In this document: positions 1-10,393 of the stretch, in pieces
Numbering within the stretch: the first letter of the stretch is position 1
Layout of the letters: each line of letters begins with the position of its first letter
Assembly: GCA_028753945.1 (NCBI GenBank)
Contig: JAPNXP010000009.1
Coordinates: 5,270,001-5,334,000, forward strand
DNA length: 64,000 nt
Reading direction: 5' to 3'
Source of the DNA: Hexactinellida sp. DTS-2022
Lineage: Eukaryota > Porifera > Hexactinellida
The notes under the pieces: model-generated
Told to the model about the DNA's origin: nothing
Database searches by the model: none
Seen by the model: the letters and a program-made list of their open reading frames with translations, nothing else
Translations under genes and position numbers: made by a program

Positions 1-200
1 GAATTCATAGTTGCGGTCGAGACTCGAGAATCCACAATTTTCCCAGTAGAGTATAAAAAACTAATCCCAATTTGCCCAAAACTCCAAGAATCGCAAGCCG
101 TTCGCATTTCAAACTGGTGGATCTTGTTGTTCATGTTCAATATTGTTCATATTTCGCTAAAAATATCTGAGAATATTTGTTATCCAAAGAATCTTTCAAA
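1..200. other. Unassigned AT-rich sequence at window edge
   Basis: No convincing coding region, repeat end or RNA gene is visible. The GAATTC at the first base is an EcoRI site but gives no further information. Confidence 0.4.
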
Positions 201-284
201 AGTGTGCCCCCCCTGGCGGGGGGGCACCATTTTCCCGTGGGGGGGCACGTGCCTCCCTGGCCCCCCCCTGGCGCCGCCACTAAT
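201..284. mobile_element. Decayed GC-rich hAT-type MITE end
   Basis: Runs of C and G end in GCGCCGCCACT. This matches one end of the complete, TSD-flanked hAT-type MITE at 32354-32691. The opposite end and a duplication of the target are not visible, so this is a truncated copy. Confidence 0.5.
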
Positions 285-504
285 ATAAACACTCTACGAG
301 GTCATTTAACAAGTATTCGTGAGAGCGGGCTTTTGTCCGACACTTTCCGACAATTTTTGGCCGCCATCTTGAAAATAAAATTTTTTCGTGATTCCTCCAT
401 ATCCATATCTTTTTATAATATATTTATCTATGTCTGTGCCAATTTTCATGCTTGACATTGCTTGTATCAAAAATTGAACAATTTTATTGCTATGCTGCCC
501 CACT
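285..504 (+). repeat. Dispersed repeat F, copy 1
   Basis: The stretch from ACTCTACGAGGTCATTT to the CTGCCCCACTA junction recurs almost unchanged at 55076-55287. Small ORFs here on either strand are repeat shadows. It abuts an inverted array unit at ~505. Copy 2 abuts the same type of unit in the opposite orientation, at about the same point of the unit. Confidence 0.75.
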
Positions 505-787
505 AATAGTTGATGGGCTAAAACTTGGCATGTAGGTGCGATGGGACCGTCTAATTTGCACCTGGGGTTACGATTTTGTATTAAGAAATTTTTGACACAT
601 CTTTAACACCTTTCAAATTTTGTCTGGTCCATTACTCAAAAAATGGTTTACTAAACCCCCAATTTTTATTTTATTATTGGATTCATCATAAAATTCTGCG
701 TCTTATGGATTAAGAAAATTTTCAATAAAGGGTTTAATTTCTGCCATAAATGGGGGTTGAAATTTCTTTGTTTACTCGCACTTCAAT

Positions 788-1235
788 CAGAGTTGTGGAT
801 TTGATTGATATTTCATTCAAATCCAAATCAAATCCATCCAAATCAAATCCAAAATTCCAAATACTACAGAGATAATTAATTGAGATGCGTACTTAGTTAG
901 ATATAATATAATATAATATATACTACTGTATTATACAGATATTTATTCACGGTAATACGAACGCCAGCCAACAAAATCTGTTCGAATTACCCAAAATTCG
1001 GATTTACGAGTCTACTGTTAGTGTAATATCATCAATATCATATGTATTACATATTGTATAGTAAGTAAATAAAATTTTAAAAAGGATTTGACTCAAACAT
1101 TAAATCAAATCCAAATCAAATCAAATAATAGTCAATCAAATCCAAATCAAATCAAATCATTTTCGTTTTAAAATGCACCAAATCCATCCAAATCAAATCC
1201 AAATCAAATCAAATCAAATCAAATCCACAACTCTG
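788..1235. mobile_element. hAT-type MITE, TSD ACTTCAAT
   Basis: Terminal inverted repeats start CAGAGTTGTGGATTTGATT on both ends. They are flanked by a perfect 8-bp duplication ACTTCAAT (780-787 and 1236-1243). The interior near both ends is built of AAATCAAATCC repeats. An 8-bp TSD with a CAG start is the hAT hallmark. There is no coding capacity. Confidence 0.9.
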
Positions 1236-1346
1236 ACTTCAATTTCTGTAAAACTGTTAAATCTAATTCTATTGTTTCAACTTGTTATAAATCCATTGAT
1301 TTAACTAGTTAAATCTTACACTATTGTTTCAACTTGCTATAAATTT

Positions 1347-1716
1347 CAGGCATGGGGCCAAGCCCCAAAGGGCTTAAGACCATTTTTGAGAGGGCTTAAA
1401 TCCGAACTTAAGTCCTCCTTTAATAAAAGGGCTTAAGTCCGGACATGGACTTAAGCCCTTTATAGATGAGCTTCAAGCCTTTTCAAGCCCTTTTTCAAGC
1501 TCTTTTCAAGGCACTTATTCAATAAAATACGGTATGGATTTCTAAATAATTAGAGTAAAAGACTTAAGTCCGGACTTAAGCCCTTTATTAAGGGCTTGAG
1601 CTTGGACTTAAGCCCTTTTTCAAAAAGGGCTTAGAAAAAGGGCTTGGGTTTAAGCCCTTCTGATTAGGGATGGGCTTGGACTTAAGCCCTTTTGAAAGGG
1701 CTTGACCCCATGTCTG
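1347..1716. mobile_element. Probable hAT-type MITE (GGGCTTAAG-rich)
   Basis: The ends read CAGGCATGGGGCCAAGCCC and, on the other strand, CAGACATGGGGTCAAGCCC. The interior is many direct and inverted copies of GGGCTTAAGTCC. It interrupts an array unit. A clean 8-bp TSD could not be read, so the boundaries rest on the inverted ends and on the interrupted unit. Confidence 0.7.
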
Positions 1717-3831
1717 AGCCTATAATTATATTGATTTAACTTGTGAATTCGAGCTGGCTTCTATTTTCCAATTGAAAACTAAGATTATATATTTCATAAC
1801 AACGACAGATTATGTTATTATATTTACTTCTGCGAGAATATTATTGAACTGTTATTATACTGACGTAATTAATTATAATTAATTCAGCCAGTATATGACT
1901 TATATAGATGCTTCCAAATTGTTTATTAGGGGTTATCGAGTGTGCGGAATTAAAATTTGATAGCCAAATTAATTAATTTATTATTTATGTCAAATAATTT
2001 AACTTAATAAATATAAGTTGCCATTGAAATTGGTGTTATAATATAAATAATATCAATAATTATTTATACTAATTAATTAAATAACATAAATCTCAGAGAT
2101 TATAGAAGATAGAAACAAATTTCAAATTTATTAATTGATCCCTATGCCACGCAACACCTCTACAAATGGGTCCTGACACCTTGAGGTGATGATGACAACG
2201 TTAAAAAAATGTGTTTTACAATTTTGTGAATTATATAATTCGAATAGGTTGGTTGGTGTTGGGTGATCACCCAACACGCACATAAAAAATGCTGAGTCAT
2301 CACCTATATTATTCTACTGAAACTTGAATATCTCTAAAATAAAGTGAGCTAAATGGAAACTTCCACCACTCTAAGGATCGTTGCCTTTTGAAACACCTTT
2401 CTGAAATAATTTAACACCTTTATAGTGATGATGACATGGCGGGAAAAAAAAAATCCAAAATTGCAGCCTGTGCCGACAGCATGTTCCTTTGGAGGCACTA
2501 TCAATAACCACAACCAAAATATAGTGCCACCAAAGGAACATGCTGTCGGCACAGACTGCAATTTTGGATTTTTATTTTATTATTATTATTATTATTATTT
2601 CTCCGTAGACGGTACCCTGCCCTCACCTTTATACATTAAGAGCTAAAAACTTGGCATGTAGGTGCGAATGGACCGTATAATTTGCACCTGGGGTTACGAT
2701 TTTTGATTAACACGTTTTGGACACATTTTTAACACCTTTCAAAATTTGTATGGTCCATAACTCAAAAAATGTTTACTAAAGCCCCAATTTTTATTTCACC
2801 CCCAATTTTTATTTCACCATTGGATTCATCATAAAATTCTGCGTCTGATTGGAGAAGAATATTTTAAATAATGGGTTTAATTTCTGCCATAAATGGGGGT
2901 TGAAATTTCTTTGTCTACTCACACTTCAATTTCAATAAAACTGTTAAATCTAATTCCATTGTTTCAACTTGCGATAATTATATTGATTTAACTTGTTAAA
3001 TCTTTCACTATTGTTTCAACTTGCGATAATTAAATTGATTCAACTTATAAATTCCAGCTGGCTTCTATTTAATTTTAGTATTACTATACGATGGATTAAA
3101 TAAAATAAAATAATATATGGAATTTGTTGACTTTACTCAACTCACCGTGGATAACATTGCTAAAATAAATAACTAATAATATATTTTATTATCAACACAT
3201 AATGAATGAATGGCATTAAACTCAAATGGTTTATGATAGAAACAAATCTCAAATTTATCTACCGTTCCTTGTGACTCGGACCAATTAACAAATGTTTTTT
3301 GACACCTTGAGGCGTTGATGACTTGGCGAAGACAAATCCAAATTTGTAGCCTGTGCCGACATCATGTTCCTTAGGAGGCACTATCAATAAACCACCATCA
3401 AAATATAGTGCCACCAAAGGAACATGCTGTCGGCACAGGCTGCAATTTTGGATTTTATCTTTGCTTCTGCAGTGATGAAAATTGCATCTCTTCTATACAA
3501 GAGATGCAATGTGAATGTGGCAATTGTAATGATTAGAACCTATGCAACAAGAGTAATTCTACTACGTGGGATTCAAATCTGAATCAGAATATTCTAATAT
3601 TGCCTCATAATGATCAGAAATTATATATTTAATTAGCTAATTATACACTTGATGAGTTTACACCTCGATAAAAATGCAAATTGACAATTTTGTAATTTTA
3701 TTTTAGCTAACATATCGTTTTTGTCAATATCCATGTTGAAGCGTCTACAAATGTTATTATCTGCTAGATAAGAAGTTTGAATGTATGAATACAAATCATT
3801 GTTGTTCAAAACCTTTGGCCGAGGTGCATGC

Positions 3832-4215
3832 ATTTGTTAGAATTTCCAAGTTGTCATTTGTTAGAATGAAATTTAAGACTACTGTCACTTGTTAGAATCG
3901 GTTTTCAGATTACTGTCACTTGTTAGAATCGGTTTTTCAGTTACTGTCACTTGTTAGAATGAAATTTAAGACTACTGTCACTTGTTATAATCGGTTTTTC
4001 AGACTACTGTCACTTGTTTGAATGAAATTTAAAACTACTGTCACTTGTTAGAATGAAATTTAAGACTACTGTCACTTGTTAGAATCGGTTTTTCAGATTA
4101 CTGTCACTTGTTAGAATCGGTTTTTCAGTTACTGTCACTTGTTAGAATGAAATTTAAGACTACTGTCACTTGTTAGAATGAAATTTAAGACTACTGTCAC
4201 TTGTTAGAATCGGGT
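3832..4215 (+). repeat. Left TIR of MULE: tandem ~31-bp units
   Basis: About a dozen units alternate between two tails after the shared core CACTTGTTAGAAT. One tail contains CGGTTTTTCAG, the other GAAATTTAAGACTACTG. The inverted counterpart with the same two tails is at 5890-6087. Confidence 0.85.
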
Positions 4216-4571
4216 TTTCAGTTTTTACTGTATGCACACAGTGTACATTGTATATTGATGTTTTAATTAGATGTAGATCTCTACCATTTGATGTCAGGAA
4301 ATCAAACTCTTTAACTATATTTAAAAGACTGCTAAAGAACCTTTACTATGAAATATATTTTAGTACTGAAAGCAATTTTTGAACTTGAACCTCTGAACAT
4401 TGTGTAAATATCCAATTGTAATTGTATTTGTATATAGACGGTGTTGTGCTTTTGAATGTATATATATATGTTGGACAGTGTGGAAGAATAGCTTAATAGC
4501 TAAACACGTCATCCATTAAAGAAAGAAAAAAAAATACAGAAATATATCAACTCAAAACAAAATGCAAAACT

Positions 4572-5745
4572 ATGGCCAAGAATTCACAGACAAATCTCCG
4601 AAGAGTGTTTGATGATGTTACCAGAAATGATCCTTATGCATGTGAAGTCTCATTTACAGAATGCGAATCGTCTCTTTATCGTGCCAGGCGAACTTTGCAG
4701 CCGAAAATCCCTAATTCAGCCACAGAATTTAGTACATGCTGTCTACTACGACTTTGGGAATTTTCCACCAATTTAGCGTCACAAGAGACAATCAAATTGC
4801 TGTGGTCTTCTTTTCAGATCGAATCAGAACATTCTTTAATGAGGTAACAAACATACAGTTTGATGGAACTTTTTTCACAGTCCCTATACAGTTTTATCAA
4901 CTGTGGACAATATTAGTATCTGTAGGCAGACACACTCTCCCTGCAATTCATTGTCTAATGACCTCAAAGAGCGAAATATTATATCAAGCAGGTTTAGAGC
5001 CATTCATGAAAATCTTCCTGAATTTCAGCCATCAGCTTCGACGTCGGACTGGGAACCAGCAGCCAGGATTGCATTTAAAGAGGTATTCCCTCAGGTGAAA
5101 ATATACGGCTGCTGGTTCCATTATACCCAGCGTATTTGGGAGAAAACTCAAAGTCTTGGACTTACTCAAAATTGCAAGAATTCTCTTGAAACTGCAGCTT
5201 ACATCAAACAATTTATGGCGATCCGCTTTTTGCCAGCTTCGCTGATTAATCCCACATTCAGCTTCCTACAGATGCCGAATCTTGGAGATTCTGAAATGTC
5301 AAAATTAGAAAAATTGAGGAGCTATTGCAAAAATTGCTGGTTAAATCAAATTTGCCCCGAGGAACTGTCTATTTACGATATTACAATTGCTACAAATAAT
5401 GGAGCTGAAAGCTATCACTCAAAACTGAAGTCAATAATAAGGACTAGTCATCCTAGAATCTGGACATTTATGGCAACTCTAAATGAAATTATCCAGGATA
5501 CTGATAATGATATAGGACGCCTACGTATGGATAGAGATCAGCAGGCCAAGGAAAAAGCAAGATATCAAGAACAGTGAACGTAGAATTATTTGCAAACAAA
5601 AGCTTTCTGATGGCGAGTACACGCCATGGCAATATCTAAAGGCGATCAGTCATACGATTGGTTCTATAAAATCTCAGATACCATGGTTTCAAGTGATTTT
5701 GAAGATAATAATGAGGACAATATTGAACAAATCGTAGAAGACAAT
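4572..5745 (+). pseudogene. Frameshifted MULE transposase
   Basis: Coding similarity runs through three frames: from 4572 to ~4730, then from ~4736 to ~5000, then from ~5000 to 5577. Further matching residues continue to ~5690 in another frame after a stop. Recognisable MULE transposase features in order are the first catalytic Asp in QFDGTFF, Asp in SDWEPAARIAFKE, the GCWFHYTQ Cys/His block, and Glu in NNGAESYHS. Together these give a D-D-E set with the expected spacing. Family knowledge: this is the DDE domain of animal MULEs often linked to FLYWCH zinc fingers; no FLYWCH domain is visible here. At least two single-base frameshifts and later stops mean it is inactive as read. It sits centrally between inverted tandem-repeat ends. 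Confidence 0.8.
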
Positions 5746-5877
5746 AAATGTGTCATTTACCTTGGACCCCGTACAGCTACATGGGTTTTCATGCCATGTA
5801 GACTCAAAATACAAATTGAAACGTGAGCTAATTTTGGGAATAAATATGAATTCGCAAATTCTTGTAGAGTATTAGCT

Positions 5878-6087
5878 CTAAGAAGTGACAATAGTCTGAA
5901 AAACCGATTCTAAGAAGTGACAGTAGTCTTAAATTTCATTCTAACAAGTGACAGTAATCTGAAAAACCGATTCTTTCAAGTGACAGTAGTCTTAAATTTC
6001 ATTCTAACAAGTGACAGTTGAGATAATTCTAACAAGTGACAGTTGAGATAATTCTAACAAACGACAACTTCGAAATTATAACAAATG
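5878..6087 (-). repeat. Right TIR of MULE
   Basis: Inverted copies of the left-end tandem unit. It has fewer units than the left end, so the two ends are unequal in length, as in foldback elements. The last units are divergent (AACAAACGACAAC). Confidence 0.8.
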
Positions 6088-6106
6088 AAACTCCCCCCTT
6101 TGGCCG

Positions 6107-6701
6107 GTTAGTGAATAAACCTGTAGCTAGGGTCCACGGATATAAATAGACTGGTAAGGGCCACGCTCAAGGACGACATATAAGTTAAAAGGAATATGCT
6201 TGAAATATAAGCGAGTATCGCAGGCCTGAGTTCAAGTTGTAAGGTTTTTCCAGCATTTTTTTACCTTTTGACCCACCCTTCGAATCGCTTAGCCACTCTT
6301 GTGATCATAGGCGTCGGACTTTTCAAATATTCATAAATCATGCGGGGAGTAAAATCTTTTATCATAGGTCTGAAAATATGTTTTTACTTATTCACTAATT
6401 CTGAGTATATTAAATGTATCTTTTATAGACTATATAAGTTTCCGATTCAATTAAATAACAAGATCAAGTTTTGGTATCTAGCAGCTACTCGATATTTATT
6501 TCGTCTCGTCAAGAAACATGTTGCTCGGCAGAGTATTCCTACCAATGAATTCGTCCATCAAATCTCAATTGCCTGAACTAATTGACTTTGTAACAATGGT
6601 TGAAAACGATATACAAATCAATTACGATGCGGATTGCTATATGTAGTGTACAGAAACTTGCCGAGTCGCGGCCCGACTACCCCGGTATAGTCGACGCCTA
6701 T
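6107..6701. other. No recognisable gene
   Basis: AT-rich sequence. The 78-codon ORF at 6340-6576 shows no domain and no codon pattern that would support a gene. Confidence 0.4.
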
Positions 6702-7548
6702 CATATGCGTTGAGTATGACGGGGCGGAGGCCTCTTCGCCCCGTCAGCTTTCTGTTAAAGATTCCGGAAATATATAAATATATACAGAGTATGTAATCAC
6801 GACTATTTCAATCAAGAATAATTATACTTTCCGGATATTTTATCAATAATATACTGTACGAGTATACCAATTGTGGAATCCCGCTTAACGACCAACTCAG
6901 AATAACGATCATCCCGATATTGCTACTACTTTTTATATTTCTCGTTCAACCACTTATTGCAGGGTTGCCGTGGGAAGGGAATTTTCATTCCCATTCCCAT
7001 CCCATTCCCACAGGATTTCTGTGGGAATTCCCATAGGATTCCCACATGTGGGAAATCCCATAGCATTTACAATTTTACACAGGATTCCTACGTATGGGAA
7101 TTCGCCTATATAGTGTTCATGAATCATTATGGTTTGTCTACAACCATAATGTACGCTATGCTTTATTGGTAATATGATCTATATGAATGTGTGGAAATTC
7201 TATTGATAATCCTATGGGAATTCCCATAGGATTCCCATAGGTTTCCCACAGGATTCCCAAATGTGGGAATTCCCATAGGATTCCCACAGGATTCCCACAT
7301 GTGGGAATTCCCATAGGCTAAAAAATTTTCTCATTCCCATCCCATATGGGAATTCTGTGGGAATTCCCACAGGATTCCCATACCCACGGCAACCCTGACT
7401 AATTGACGTTAGTATTAATTGATTTTGGAATTACGACCACCCCGCTATTCAAAATTTTGGCCATTGTTTATGAACGAAAAATTATTTCCAAACACAGAAT
7501 CACGCCCCGTCAGCTTTTGGTAAAATAATTAATAACTCTACGCCTATG
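6702..7548. mobile_element. hAT-type element, CATAGGCG family, copy A
   Basis: The ends are CATATGCGTTGAGTATGACG on the left and, read inward from the other strand, CATAGGCGTAGAGTTATT. They are flanked by the perfect 8-bp TSD ACGCCTAT (6694-6701 and 7549-7556). It is split by another MITE at 6960-7397; without it the element is ~400 bp. Copies B (54576-55016) and C (57107-57547) each have their own perfect TSD. Short ORFs shared by the copies are not evidence of a gene. Confidence 0.92.
6960..7397. mobile_element. hAT-type MITE, CAGGGTTGCCGTGGG family
   Basis: Inverted ends CAGGGTTGCCGTGGG. The interior is made of TGGGAATTCCCA-type palindromic words. Flanks are ACTTATTG and ACTAATTG, an 8-bp TSD with one mismatch. 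It is nested inside copy A of the CATAGGCG family, so it is the younger insertion. A relative lies at 59859-60083. Confidence 0.88.
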
Positions 7549-7718
7549 ACGCCTATGCTTGTGATATCTTTGCATTATACGCTGGGGCGCCATCCTGTTG
7601 AAATATAGCACCGTCACATTTTTTCGTTTCCGAATCAATGCTAACAGAAGATCAATTTATTTCCGTTATTTCCGGATACTTTTTTCATTTGTCATAAAAC
7701 CTCTACCGGCAAATTCAG

Positions 7719-7830
7719 TCAAAAGGGCTTACAACACAATATATGGATGACGAAGAGTTCGCTGTCCAAATGAGAATGTTAGCAGCTCTAGCGTTCGTTC
7801 CAGATTGTGATGTAACTGACTGATTCGTCA
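7719..7830 (+). pseudogene. MULE transposase fragment
   Basis: The translation around MDDEEFAVQMRMLAALAF, followed by VPDCDVTD, resembles the segment of animal MULE transposases that follows the DDE domain. It runs into a stop. It is only ~37 codons and is an isolated remnant abutting a decayed Tc1-like sequence. Confidence 0.5.
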
Positions 7831-7839
7831 TACTAATGG

Positions 7840-8425
7840 TTTAGTTTCCTCGTAGTAAAGGCCTTTACAGTTTGTACAGTAGAAATAAAGTGTACTTCTG
7901 ATAAGGAGTGATGGAACATCATACCCAAACTTAAATTTTCGTTTAAAATTTCACAATTTGAATGGGTCCACTAAGACTCCACTTCTGATAGTCTTCTCGC
8001 CCAACAGTAATTTTTTCCGATTTGAAGGGTGGTGTAACTGAAATGGGGAGTGATCTGAGAATAATATATTTCTCCAATCACCTATTGTTAAGCTGGCACG
8101 CTCCATTCAAATTTTAGTCGAGCATCTTTGTGTTTTTGCGTCAATAATGGTTGCCCTGCCGTTTGAAAGATTTCACTTCTTTAACCTTAGTCAAATAGCG
8201 ATATACGGCACTGTAAGATGCTTGATGCCCCTTTAGCTTTCATTGACGTGATATATTCTTACACGATGCCGTTTTTACAAATAGATTTCGTAATAATTAT
8301 CTTTACAATTCTCGGAACGGACGATTTACGTCCACGACGCTCAAGTTTCATGGAAATCCATTTTTACTGGAACCTGCTTGTAATATTCCCACAGCTTGAG
8401 AGCGAATGACGATGCTGTGTTCCTT
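7840..8425 (-). pseudogene. Decayed Tc1/mariner-type transposase
   Basis: Reading the minus strand gives broken pieces in the correct Tc1 order. First is an N-terminal helix-turn-helix segment (RSQAVGILQAG). Then TQKHKDARLKFEW matches the linker before the catalytic domain. Then FSDHSPFQ is equivalent to the conserved FSDES/D motif with the first catalytic Asp kept. Then VHFISTVQTV. Several stops and frame changes separate the pieces, so it is inactive. TIRs were not identified. Confidence 0.6.
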
Positions 8426-8429
8426 TACC

Positions 8430-9016
8430 ATAATTTGAGGCCAAAATTTTTCAAGTTTTTGTCAATCATACTACTTGCAATAAGTCTGTAGCAAGCCAAT
8501 TATTATTGATGCGCCAAAGTGACGTCACGTTGTTAGTATTTTCCTTTAAAGACTCGTTTACTCCCTGTTTGAAGTTACTCACCTATGCTGCACCTATGCC
8601 ACACCTATACCATTTATGCCGAACCTATTCGATAAATGCCGTGTTTTGACATATTTGTTCAGACTACAAATGTTCCGGCCGGAACCATTTTGTCATAAAT
8701 TGTTCGTTTAACAAATAGTTCCGGGGTAAATTTAGAAATTAGAGTTAATCATTTCTTTGGGTTTGTCAATACCAAAGCAAATTCGTTCTGGCTTAATTTA
8801 TACCAGTAATCACACTTAGCGGTTTACTTATGCAACACTTAAGTAATACTTCAAACCAAGTTTACGAAATTGAAGTGGAAATACAATATATTTTTATGTA
8901 AATAGGGGTTAGAATCCTGAGACCAGATATATTTCTTGGAATTGAATCCCGGGAATTATTTCTAAATCCCAGGGTCCAATACTTCATTTGTTAAAATTTC
9001 TGTTATACGGTATAAC
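8430..9016. other. No recognisable gene
   Basis: AT-rich sequence with repeated words such as CACCTATGC near 8580 and GTTCCGG near 8670-8720. Nothing codes convincingly. Confidence 0.4.
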
Positions 9017-9166
9017 TAGGGGTGTCGACGAATCCTAAAATTCTAATACCCGGATCTCGAATCCTTTGCCAAGCTAATACCCGGATATACTCGGGTACCC
9101 GGGTATTATATTTAAGCTCATAGAATACGTTTCAACATGCCTTTAATTAATAGTAAGATCATTGTA

Positions 9167-9337
9167 CAGTCGAAATCGGGTTTTTTTGCCTATCCGGGTT
9201 ATTTTGCTTCCTTACTTCTCCTTGTTTCTTCATAACCTCATAGCACTGTATAATGTTAAATACGGATTTTTTGCGTATCGGGTTTTTTGCCTCTTTTTCC
9301 ATGCATCTATGGGGGCAAAAAAACCCGATTTCGACTG
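9167..9337. mobile_element. pogo/Tigger-like MITE, TA TSD
   Basis: Inverted ends CAGTCGAAATCGGGTTTTTT are flanked by TA on both sides (9165-9166 and 9338-9339). CAGT termini and a TA target fit the pogo/Tigger branch of Tc1/mariner. There is no coding capacity. Confidence 0.82.
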
Positions 9338-9629
9338 TATACACATCGAAACATGGATTTTCAATTTATGTAAGAAGACCCGTTAGCAAATTAACATAAA
9401 TGATTCTTTATTTACTATCAGTATAGTAAATTAATTAATTAAATATGAGAAATAACAAAGAAATATTGATGTTGTTGATAAGAAAATGTTCTAACTTCTA
9501 TGTATCTCTGTCTAACTAAATGTTTTCTAAAATAATCTGAAATTTACTATTTTACTGTAAACTTTAGAAATCTCCTTTTAGAAATACTAAGGAATCTAAG
9601 GATGAGTCACTCAAACTTGACCTGAATTA

Positions 9630-9796
9630 GTCAGGTCGCTTAACATCGATTTCGGGAAACGCTGGACAAAAGAATTTTGTCCAGCCGTTCGTCGTGGGGC
9701 CGCGGAAAAATTTGATGCCGGGGTCATAAAGATTACGTATAAAAAAATTGGTGCTTTTGTCCAGCGTTTCCCGAAATCGATGTTAAGCGACCTGAC
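9630..9796. mobile_element. Short form of palindromic GTCAGGTCGC element, TA TSD
   Basis: Both ends share GTCAGGTCGCTTAACATCG and its complement, flanked by TA (9628-9629 and 9797-9798). The interior has the same block containing GGGGCCGCGG as the 2.7-kb element at 16044-18733. This is therefore a 167-bp internally deleted relative. Confidence 0.85.
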
Positions 9797-10254
9797 TAAA
9801 TTTAGTAATGAAGAGCCCAGCAGAAGAAAAAGCTCTTTCAGCTTCCACACTGGTACACGAAATATTATATAGGGCTTGCTCTAACAGGAGTATATTCTTT
9901 GATTTTGTTCCGGTTAGCTCACCAAGTTTGAATTATTTGTTCAGTGTATCGAATTCACTCTCCAAATTTTTCCGAAGCCTTTTATATAATGCGCAAAACC
10001 CGGGCATTCGGATTAAATTACCCGGGTATCGAATCTCATTCGATTTTTTGGAACCGAGTATTTACCCGGGTATCTGAGAATCGGGTAACACCCCTAGTAT
10101 ATACGTACAGTATACTATATACATCCCTTCGTTCCCCCGGAATGTGAAAGTCAAACTGAAAGTTAATTCAATTCCAATTGAAAGTGAAAATGGGATTTTT
10201 CTATTTATACCTTTTAACCAAGGTTGAAACCGCTCGAACCGAATATCAGTATTC

Positions 10255-10310
10255 ATGAATAGTTGCCCTACCGAATACTGATACTGATATTCGGTAGGGC
10301 AACTATTCAT
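10255..10310. repeat. Perfect 23-bp-arm hairpin
   Basis: Arms 10255-10277 and 10288-10310 are exact reverse complements (ATGAATAGTTGCCCTACCG...) around the 10-base loop CTGATACTGA. Part of the arm, ACCGAATA, also recurs just upstream. No TSD was assigned. Confidence 0.9.
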
Positions 10311-10393
10311 ATAACCTGTAATTAAATGTTTAATTATTAAACCTTAATAGGGTCAATATTGTTATTTTTTAATAATGATTGGAAAACTAAATT

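Larger units (their letters stand above)
505..3470 (-). repeat. Inverted block of hairpin-array units
   Basis: About two units of the family that forms the large array at 34.75-52.37 kb, here in reverse orientation. Each unit contains a ~117-bp hairpin (2453-2569 and 3336-3453) with ~50-bp arms. Characteristic unit words such as ACCTGGGGTTACGATTTT recur. These copies keep ACAGCATG in both hairpin arms, whereas the main array has lost two bases from one arm. The block is interrupted by MITEs at 788-1235 and 1347-1716. Small ORFs across it are not genes. Confidence 0.8.
3822..6096 (+). mobile_element. MULE (Mutator-like) transposon with tandem-repeat TIRs
   Basis: A 2.3-kb element with a MULE-type transposase remnant in the middle. 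The long inverted ends are made of ~31-bp tandem units built on CTGTCACTTGTTAGAAT. The direct repeat CCTTTGGCCG lies just outside both ends (3812-3821 and 6097-6106) and fits the 9-10-bp TSD of MULEs. The outermost ~10 bases of the two ends match poorly, and matching starts at CATTTGTTA. Tandem-repeat TIRs plus a MULE transposase recall FB/NOF foldback elements. Confidence 0.8.
9017..10096. mobile_element. TAGGGGTGT-ended hAT-type element with nested insertions
   Basis: The left end TAGGGGTGTCGACGAATC and right end (other strand) TAGGGGTGTTACCCGATTC are inverted. ACCCGGGTA-like words fill the subterminal regions at both ends. The flanking 8-mers do not match well, so the TSD has decayed or the boundary is off by a few bases. 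Two TA-flanked elements (9167-9337 and 9630-9796) are nested inside. Confidence 0.7.

Noticed and set aside
3832-4215. Regular direct repeats resembling a CRISPR array
   Set aside because: Units are contiguous with no unique spacers, an inverted counterpart lies at 5878-6087, the context is eukaryotic and a transposase lies between.
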